Assembly: GCF_011189575.1 (NCBI RefSeq)
Contig: NZ_PUJW01000006.1
Coordinates: forward strand, 62,001-126,000
DNA: 64,000 bases
Source: Photorhabdus cinerea
Lineage (GTDB): Bacteria > Pseudomonadota > Gammaproteobacteria > Enterobacterales > Enterobacteriaceae
Reading direction: 5' to 3'
Shown: positions 58,842 to 64,000 of the stretch, piece after piece
Numbering within the stretch: the first letter of the stretch is position 1
How the letters are laid out: the number at the start of each line of letters is the position of its first letter
Notes under the pieces: generated by a model
Database searches by the model: none
What the model was told of the DNA's origin: nothing
Seen by the model: the letters and a program-made list of their open reading frames with translations, nothing else
Translations under genes and position numbers: made by a program

Positions 58842-59999
58842 TTAAGCTAGGATCTCTTTAATTGTGTTGATAACGTGGACTTGGTCTCCTTTTGTCATCT
58901 TTGTATATAAAGGAATGGATACAATTCTTTTAAAGCCTTCTTCTGCTATAGGAAAATTATTTTTGTCCAGAGAATAGGTATCTTTCCATATTGGTTGTTT
59001 ATGTAGTGGAATAAAATGGACAGAGCAGCCTATATTTTTCTCTGCCATTTTTATGATAAAGTCATCTCTTGATATTTTGACTTCATCATTTAGTCTAATG
59101 GTGTATAAATGCCAGGCGTGCTGACTATTCGGTTCTTTAGGTTTAGTGGGTAAAGTAATTGGCAGATCTTTTAATTCATCATCGTAAAGTTTAGCCATTG
59201 CTTCTCTTTTCTTTTGAAAAGCGTCTATTTTCTTCAATTGATGGATACCAATGGCTGCACAAATATCTGGCATATTATATTTATAACCCGATTCAATGAC
59301 TTCATAATACCAGGTCGGTGTTTTAGATTGGTATCTGTCAAAAGCATCTTTACTAATTCCGTGCAGACGCATGACTTTGGCCCTTTTTATAATGTCTGGA
59401 TTTTTAGAGACTAGCATACCACCTTCCGCTGTTGTCATGGTCTTATTGGCATAGAAGCTGAATACCGTCACATCCGTGTCTAGAGTGCCAATTTTCTTTC
59501 CCTTATATAAAGTTGGGAATGAATGCGCGGCATCTTCAACTATTTTTAGATTAAATTCTTTAGCTATAGCAATGATTTCATCCATGTCGCATGATAAGCC
59601 TGCGAAATGTACAGGCATAATCGCTTTAGTTTTGGCTGTAATTGCTTTTCTTATTGCTGCTGGATTAATATTCAGACTGTCAGATAAAGAATCAACAAAA
59701 ATAGGATGAGCGCCTAGATAACGGACAACTTCTGCTGTTGCGGTGAAGGTATAGGTAGGAACTATGACTTCATCACCGGGTTGAATGCCGATTGCTTCTA
59801 AAGCTAAATGCAAGCCAGCAGTTGCTGAATTTACAGCAATGGCTTCAACATCAGAACCCAAATATTCAGCAAAATCGTGTTCAAATCTTCTGGCTTTAGG
59901 TCCAGTTGTTATCCAACCTGTTTTAAGTGAATCAATGACTTCATCGATTTCGGATTGTCCAATTTCAGGTAATGCAAAAGGGAGAAATTCTTTATTCAT
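58842..59999 (-). CDS. DegT/DnrJ/EryC1/StrS-family sugar aminotransferase
   Basis: 385 residues. PLP Lys186 is in FSFYANKTMTTAEGG and Asp156 in VEDAAHS. WITTGPKARRFE and PTYTFTATAEVV are family blocks. It would aminate the 4-keto group produced by the dehydratase at 56341. The gene abuts the initiating transferase with no gap. Whether the product has the gluco or galacto configuration (PglE-like or PseC/WbpE-like) cannot be read here. No acetyltransferase for the new amino group is in the window. Confidence 0.87.
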   Translation of the reverse strand: MNKEFLPFALPEIGQSEIDEVIDSLKTGWITTGPKARRFEHDFAEYLGSDVEAIAVNSATAGLHLALEAIGIQPGDEVIVPTYTFTATAEVVRYLGAHPIFVDSLSDSLNINPAAIRKAITAKTKAIMPVHFAGLSCDMDEIIAIAKEFNLKIVEDAAHSFPTLYKGKKIGTLDTDVTVFSFYANKTMTTAEGGMLVSKNPDIIKRAKVMRLHGISKDAFDRYQSKTPTWYYEVIESGYKYNMPDICAAIGIHQLKKIDAFQKKREAMAKLYDDELKDLPITLPTKPKEPNSQHAWHLYTIRLNDEVKISRDDFIIKMAEKNIGCSVHFIPLHKQPIWKDTYSLDKNNFPIAEEGFKRIVSIPLYTKMTKGDQVHVINTIKEILA

Positions 60000-60024
60000 T
60001 TTTTTTCCTTTGTAGAGATATATA

Positions 60025-60792
60025 TTATTTAATTAGTCTTTTTAATATTCCGTTTATACTATAATATGTGAAGTTAAATAGTCTATTTTTCCATGGGATT
60101 TCTTTAAAAGACCAATATAATTTTAATGTCCTTATGGCCGATTTTAATTTATTGCCGGATATCTGATGTTCTCTTACTCTATATTTAACCAACTCTTCGG
60201 GTAAACCCTCTATTTTAAAACCTTGCGTTAATAGACTTATCCATAAGTGAGTATCTTGCCGCAATCTTATTTCACTTAGATAGAAACTGCCGGTAATAGC
60301 TCTATTGACCATTGATGTGGAAAAACCAATGCATGTATTTTTCATATAGCTATTAAGGGTGATGATTTTATCGGGAATAATTTTTCCACGGATCGGTTTG
60401 TTTTTTTCGTTTATAAATATATAACCAGTACATACAGCAGCTATTTCTTGATTTTCTATCATATAGGTAATTTGATGTTCTAATTTTTTAGGCATCCATA
60501 AATCATCAGAATCTATAAAAGCAATATACTTTCCTTTTGCTAATTCAAGGCCAATATTTCTTGCTTTACCTGCACCTACATTTTCTTTTAGAGCAATAAG
60601 GCTAATTCTGTTGTCTTTAAATTTCATTACTGATTTGATAGTGTCATCTTTTGAACAGTCGTCAATAATTAATAATTCCCACTTGGAGAATGTTTGTTCT
60701 AAAACTGATTCTATAGATTGTTCAATAAAATTGGCAGAATTATAGCTTGGCATAATAATGGAAACTATTACTTCGTTACTATCTTCTTTCAT
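60025..60792 (-). CDS. GT2-family glycosyltransferase
   Basis: 255 residues, GT-A fold. VSIIMPSYNSANFIEQSIES, IIDDCSKDDT and YIAFIDSDDLWMPKKLEHQI (DxD) are classic. A C-terminal basic tail may touch the membrane. Probable O-unit assembly enzyme; sugar unknown. 25 bp upstream of the aminotransferase gene. Confidence 0.85.
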   Translation of the reverse strand: MKEDSNEVIVSIIMPSYNSANFIEQSIESVLEQTFSKWELLIIDDCSKDDTIKSVMKFKDNRISLIALKENVGAGKARNIGLELAKGKYIAFIDSDDLWMPKKLEHQITYMIENQEIAAVCTGYIFINEKNKPIRGKIIPDKIITLNSYMKNTCIGFSTSMVNRAITGSFYLSEIRLRQDTHLWISLLTQGFKIEGLPEELVKYRVREHQISGNKLKSAIRTLKLYWSFKEIPWKNRLFNFTYYSINGILKRLIK

Positions 60793-60840
60793 GATATAAG
60801 TTATTTACCCTATATGTATTTTATATAATCTATCGTGAAT

Positions 60841-60874
60841 ATCATATTAATTTTTCTATAAAAATTAATATGAT
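60841..60874 (-). terminator. AT-only perfect hairpin after ugd
   Basis: ATCATATTAATTTTT / AAAAATTAATATGAT, a perfect 15-bp stem with a CTAT loop, in the 107-bp gap between ugd and the GT2 gene. Possibly a weak terminator or processing site adjusting expression of downstream O-antigen genes. Confidence 0.45.
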
Positions 60875-60899
60875 AACGTATTAGTATAATATGCATTTA

Positions 60900-62066
60900 T
60901 TAATCACTACCGAATAGATCTCTAGTGTAGACTTTATCTTTTACATCATTTAGTTCTAAAGTCATTCGATTTGAGATGATAATATCTGAGATATCTTTAA
61001 AATAAGATAGATTTTGTATGATTTTTGAATGGAAAAATTCTTCTTCTTTTATTTCTGGTTCAAAAACTACAACTTCAATTCCTTTGGCTTTGATACGTTT
61101 CATGATCCCCTGAATGGATGATGCTCTGAAGTTATCTGAACCAGATTTCATGATTAAACGATAAATGCCAACGATTTTAGGGTTCTTATTAAGAATTGAG
61201 TCCGCAATAAAATCTTTACGAGTTCTATTAGCATCAACAATTGCACTAATAATGTTATTAGGCACACTTTGATAGTTAGCTAAGAGTTGTTTAGTATCTT
61301 TAGGTAAACAATAACCTCCATAACCGAATGAAGGGTTGTTGTAGTGGTTGCCAATACGAGGATCTAAGCAAACACCCTCAATGATTTGGCGAGAATCTAG
61401 CTTTTGAGCTTCAGCATAACTATCTAACTCATTGAAGTAAGCAACACGCATAGCTAGATAAGTATTTGAAAATAGTTTTATAGCTTCTGCCTCTGTTGAG
61501 TCAGTAAAGAGGATTGGAATATCTTTTTGAACAGCACCTTCAACAAGCAAATTGGCAAAAACCGTTGCTCTTTCTGAGCGTTCGCCAACTACAATTCTTG
61601 ATGGGTGCAAATTATCATACAATGCGCGACCTTCACGGAGAAATTCTGGAGAGAAAATGATATTTTCTGTTCTGAATTTTTTTCTCATTTGATTTGTGAA
61701 ACCTACAGGGATTGTAGATTTTATTATCATCACAGCTTCTGGGTTATATTTCAGAACATCTTGAATAACTGCTTCAACAGATGATGTGTTGAAATAGTTA
61801 TTTTTGGGATCATAATCGGTTGGTGTTGCTATGATGATAAAATCAGTATTATCATAAGCTTCTTTTTTATTCAAGGTTGCCTTAAAATTTAAGTTCTTTT
61901 CTTTCAAATAGTGTTCAATTTCTTGATCTATAATAGGGGATATTTTTTTGTTAATAAGGTTAACTTTTTCCTGATTAATATCTAAGGCAATGACTTCGTT
62001 ATTTTGAGAAAGTAGAATTCCATTTGATAAACCAACATATCCGATTCCTGCGATTGCTATTTTCAT
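60900..62066 (-). CDS. ugd: UDP-glucose 6-dehydrogenase
   Basis: 388 residues, the length of E. coli Ugd. [20 protein letters not shown] binds [23 protein letters not shown] and [18 protein letters not shown] (catalytic Cys) are exact family blocks. It supplies UDP-glucuronic acid, which could be used directly or epimerised to UDP-GalA for the O unit and for WabG in the core. Confidence 0.94.
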   Translation of the reverse strand: MKIAIAGIGYVGLSNGILLSQNNEVIALDINQEKVNLINKKISPIIDQEIEHYLKEKNLNFKATLNKKEAYDNTDFIIIATPTDYDPKNNYFNTSSVEAVIQDVLKYNPEAVMIIKSTIPVGFTNQMRKKFRTENIIFSPEFLREGRALYDNLHPSRIVVGERSERATVFANLLVEGAVQKDIPILFTDSTEAEAIKLFSNTYLAMRVAYFNELDSYAEAQKLDSRQIIEGVCLDPRIGNHYNNPSFGYGGYCLPKDTKQLLANYQSVPNNIISAIVDANRTRKDFIADSILNKNPKIVGIYRLIMKSGSDNFRASSIQGIMKRIKAKGIEVVVFEPEIKEEEFFHSKIIQNLSYFKDISDIIISNRMTLELNDVKDKVYTRDLFGSD

Positions 62067-62349
62067 TATTAGCCTATATAAAAGAAAAGTATTTTATTCT
62101 TGTTTTAGTAAGTTATTGTCTTATTAAGGTGCTTTTTCTAAGTTAATAGATACTTAAAAGGTTATTTAATCTTATATTTGAATTTAATATAACATGGGGC
62201 TAAGATATCATTTCTCATAAGTTATTTACTAGTAATTCTTTATAGGAGGACGATTTAAAATATAGAGAGCTTTTATATTTAATTCATATGCTTTATATAT
62301 GAATTCATTTCTCAGTGAATGAATTATTAGATTAATAGCTTCTTTTTTA
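62067..62349. other. AT-rich gap between ugd and the last glycosyltransferase gene
   Basis: 283 bp with no recognisable gene. TATAGGAGG near 62243 on the plus strand is not followed by an open frame. Confidence 0.35.
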
Positions 62350-63132
62350 TTACGGTAATAACATATATTTAATGAAATTAACACCGTATCCAGCTTTATA
62401 TGCATATTTGAACTTCTTTATTACAAATAATAAAGAAATAAAATAATATTTTTTTCTAAAAACTCTTTTTATCATTTCTCTTTTTGCTCTAATTTTAGGT
62501 ACTGATGAGTAAAAATCTATTCCTGATGTAATGGGGGAATGGGTACATATTTCAATAGGATAACGGATTAAATTTAAATTCTTATCTAAGCAATCTGAAA
62601 GAAATATCATTTCTTCACCAGATGGGAGAGATGTACCTAAGCCAAAATTTTCGTCAAATAATATATTATGTTCAATTATATCACTGCGTCTTAAACATAT
62701 GTCAATTGAGGATGGATTTCCAATATTGTATTTATTATGGCGGATAATCCCCTTTGACTTTAATGTAGATAATCCATTTGTATACTTATGGTAGAAGGTT
62801 CCTACGCTTACATTATCTTTTTTCATATGTTCTACCAAGAGCTTCATTTTCTCCAGATCATATGATACATCATCATCCATAATAAAAATATAATCACTTT
62901 CCGATTGTTTAATTGCAATGTTCCTGCTTTTAGTCAAGCCTAATTGTGTATGTTTTATATATAATACATCTTCTCTATCTATTATTTTATTGATTCTATT
63001 TATAGCTTCATTGTTTAAGTTTGATATATATTGATGAACTATTATGTAATGAAATCCATGTTTATAATTCGGAATTTCAAGATCTTTGATTCTATTGCCT
63101 AGAGTAGATATAGCAATATCTATTGTTTCCAT
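62350..63132 (-). CDS. GT2-family glycosyltransferase
   Basis: 260 residues. TIDIAISTLGNRIKDLEIPN at the start, then QLGLTKSRNIAIKQSESDYI and FIMDDDVSYDLEKM (DxD) indicate a GT-A fold. GLGTSLPSGEEMIFLSDCLD is a late acidic motif. Very AT-rich, as is usual for O-antigen transferases. Acceptor and donor are unknown. The gene upstream would lie beyond the window. Confidence 0.8.
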   Translation of the reverse strand: METIDIAISTLGNRIKDLEIPNYKHGFHYIIVHQYISNLNNEAINRINKIIDREDVLYIKHTQLGLTKSRNIAIKQSESDYIFIMDDDVSYDLEKMKLLVEHMKKDNVSVGTFYHKYTNGLSTLKSKGIIRHNKYNIGNPSSIDICLRRSDIIEHNILFDENFGLGTSLPSGEEMIFLSDCLDKNLNLIRYPIEICTHSPITSGIDFYSSVPKIRAKREMIKRVFRKKYYFISLLFVIKKFKYAYKAGYGVNFIKYMLLP

Positions 63133-64000
63133 AATTATTTTCTTTCCGATGTGTTTTAAATTCTATATGTTCTCTTATTTTTTAGCAAATGTTTATGGTT
63201 AGAAATTTTTCTCATTTCATTATCTGATTCCAATAATTATTTAATATAGCTCAAAATTCACAGCCTATGCCACAATAGGAGCTTGTTATATTAATAAACA
63301 ATTTTATTTCTTTAAGTTTATTTATATGGATAAAAGTAGATTGTTGAGTATAGATAAAATGATTGTAAAGCTGAATATTATTATCCAACTAATATTGAAC
63401 AAAAAAGGTTAATTTTCAATGTTATGGAAAATAAAAACGATGTATTTTTTCTTCAGATTATATTTTATTACTCTTATATTATTGTCCCTTGGACTGGCAA
63501 CCATTGCTATTTGTGTGATGTCTTATAATAATAAAGTTAAGGTCGTTAGGTGCAATGAATCTTGGGATGAATATTCTTATTAATAGTCATTATATTTATT
63601 TACTAATGTTAAAATTATTACAAGCTAAAGCTATTCTTTCTAATTTATTCACTGTTATAAATAGTGATTTATTGGTAAGTTTATATTCTGCCATAAGGTG
63701 GGGGGTAATAATTTAAAGCTAATTGAATAAGTAACTTTTATATAGGAATTCATTTTTTGCTAAAATTGTAACTTTTATTATGTAGGGTAATGTTATGTAT
63801 AAGAATAAAAATAAGGTTTTGATATTATTTCTTTTATTAATTGATTCGGCTAAAATATAATAAATGGGGAATATATATAAAAATATAAAATTAGATGATA
63901 ATCTAGATAATATATTTGCAAATAGACCAATTAGAAAGCTCCAAAATGTAATAGAGAAAATAAAGATACAAAATTGAAAGTATGTAGAGTCTGTTCCGTT
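63133..64000. other. 870-bp AT-rich stretch at the window end
   Basis: No complete gene on either strand other than the small frame at 63419. It may be the upstream end of the O-antigen group or decayed sequence. I see no JUMPstart/ops element. Confidence 0.4.
63419..63583 (+). CDS. possible small membrane protein, 54 residues
   Basis: MLWKIKTMYFFFRLYFITLI then LLSLGLATIAICVMSYNN: one hydrophobic helix with a basic N-terminus and a polar tail ending DEYSY. AAAAAAGG stands about ten bases before the ATG. I do not recognise it; it may equally be a 5' remnant of a longer gene. Confidence 0.35.
   Translation: MLWKIKTMYFFFRLYFITLILLSLGLATIAICVMSYNNKVKVVRCNESWDEYSY

Overview
The window reads as a chromosomal segment of an enteric gammaproteobacterium of the Morganellaceae, most probably Photorhabdus (Xenorhabdus is the main alternative). 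Reasons: housekeeping proteins close to E. coli in length and sequence, a Klebsiella/Proteus-type LPS core block (waaE, waaA, wabH, wabG, waaQ, wabN, waaC, waaF, hldD), a 115-bp palindromic repeat of a kind I remember as common in Photorhabdus and Xenorhabdus, and a tandem pair of COMT-type O-methyltransferases beside fdhE. All identifications come from reading motifs and from memory of the families; no database search was possible.

Left part (1-16 kb), selenium and formate. fdhD is divergent from fdoG, whose in-frame UGA at codon 196 is followed by a well-formed bacterial SECIS hairpin. The rest of the operon is broken: fdoH survives only as a 5' piece with two frameshifting deletions, fdoI is absent, and an AT-rich 3.6-kb stretch lies before fdhE, selA and selB. 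That stretch holds a remnant of a major facilitator transporter and two tandem O-methyltransferase genes, each with its own terminator and a matching CRP-like promoter. After selB come an LtaS/MdoB-type sulfatase-fold membrane protein and a decayed nucleoside locus (fragments of an ADP-ribosylglycohydrolase and a permease, plus an intact PfkB sugar kinase).

16-22 kb, accessory. It holds a Mef-like exporter, a Cys-rich COG2345-type regulator divergent from a 14-TM exporter, a mosaic of two Fic/Doc-fold gene remnants on opposite strands, and an AT-rich gene of unknown function with a Cys/His cluster.

22-28 kb, conserved core: yicC, rph-pyrE with its attenuator, slmA, dut, coaBC, radC and rpmB-rpmG. 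The last has a strong promoter and a long structured leader.

28-46 kb, LPS. A first block (three GT4 genes, one GT9 gene, waaL) sits between rpmG and mutM. coaD then leads into the inner-core block up to hldD.

46-55 kb, conserved core: kbl-tdh, envC-yibQ, yibN, secB-gpsA-cysE and trmL, without the grxC and gpmM genes found at these places in E. coli, then a DinJ/YafQ-type toxin-antitoxin pair.

55-64 kb, part of an O-antigen locus, all on the minus strand: galE, a membrane-bound UDP-sugar 4,6-dehydratase, a PglC-like initiating transferase, a DegT aminotransferase, ugd and two GT2 transferases. The set suggests an amino-sugar-initiated O unit containing uronic acid. The last 870 bp are AT-rich and nearly empty.
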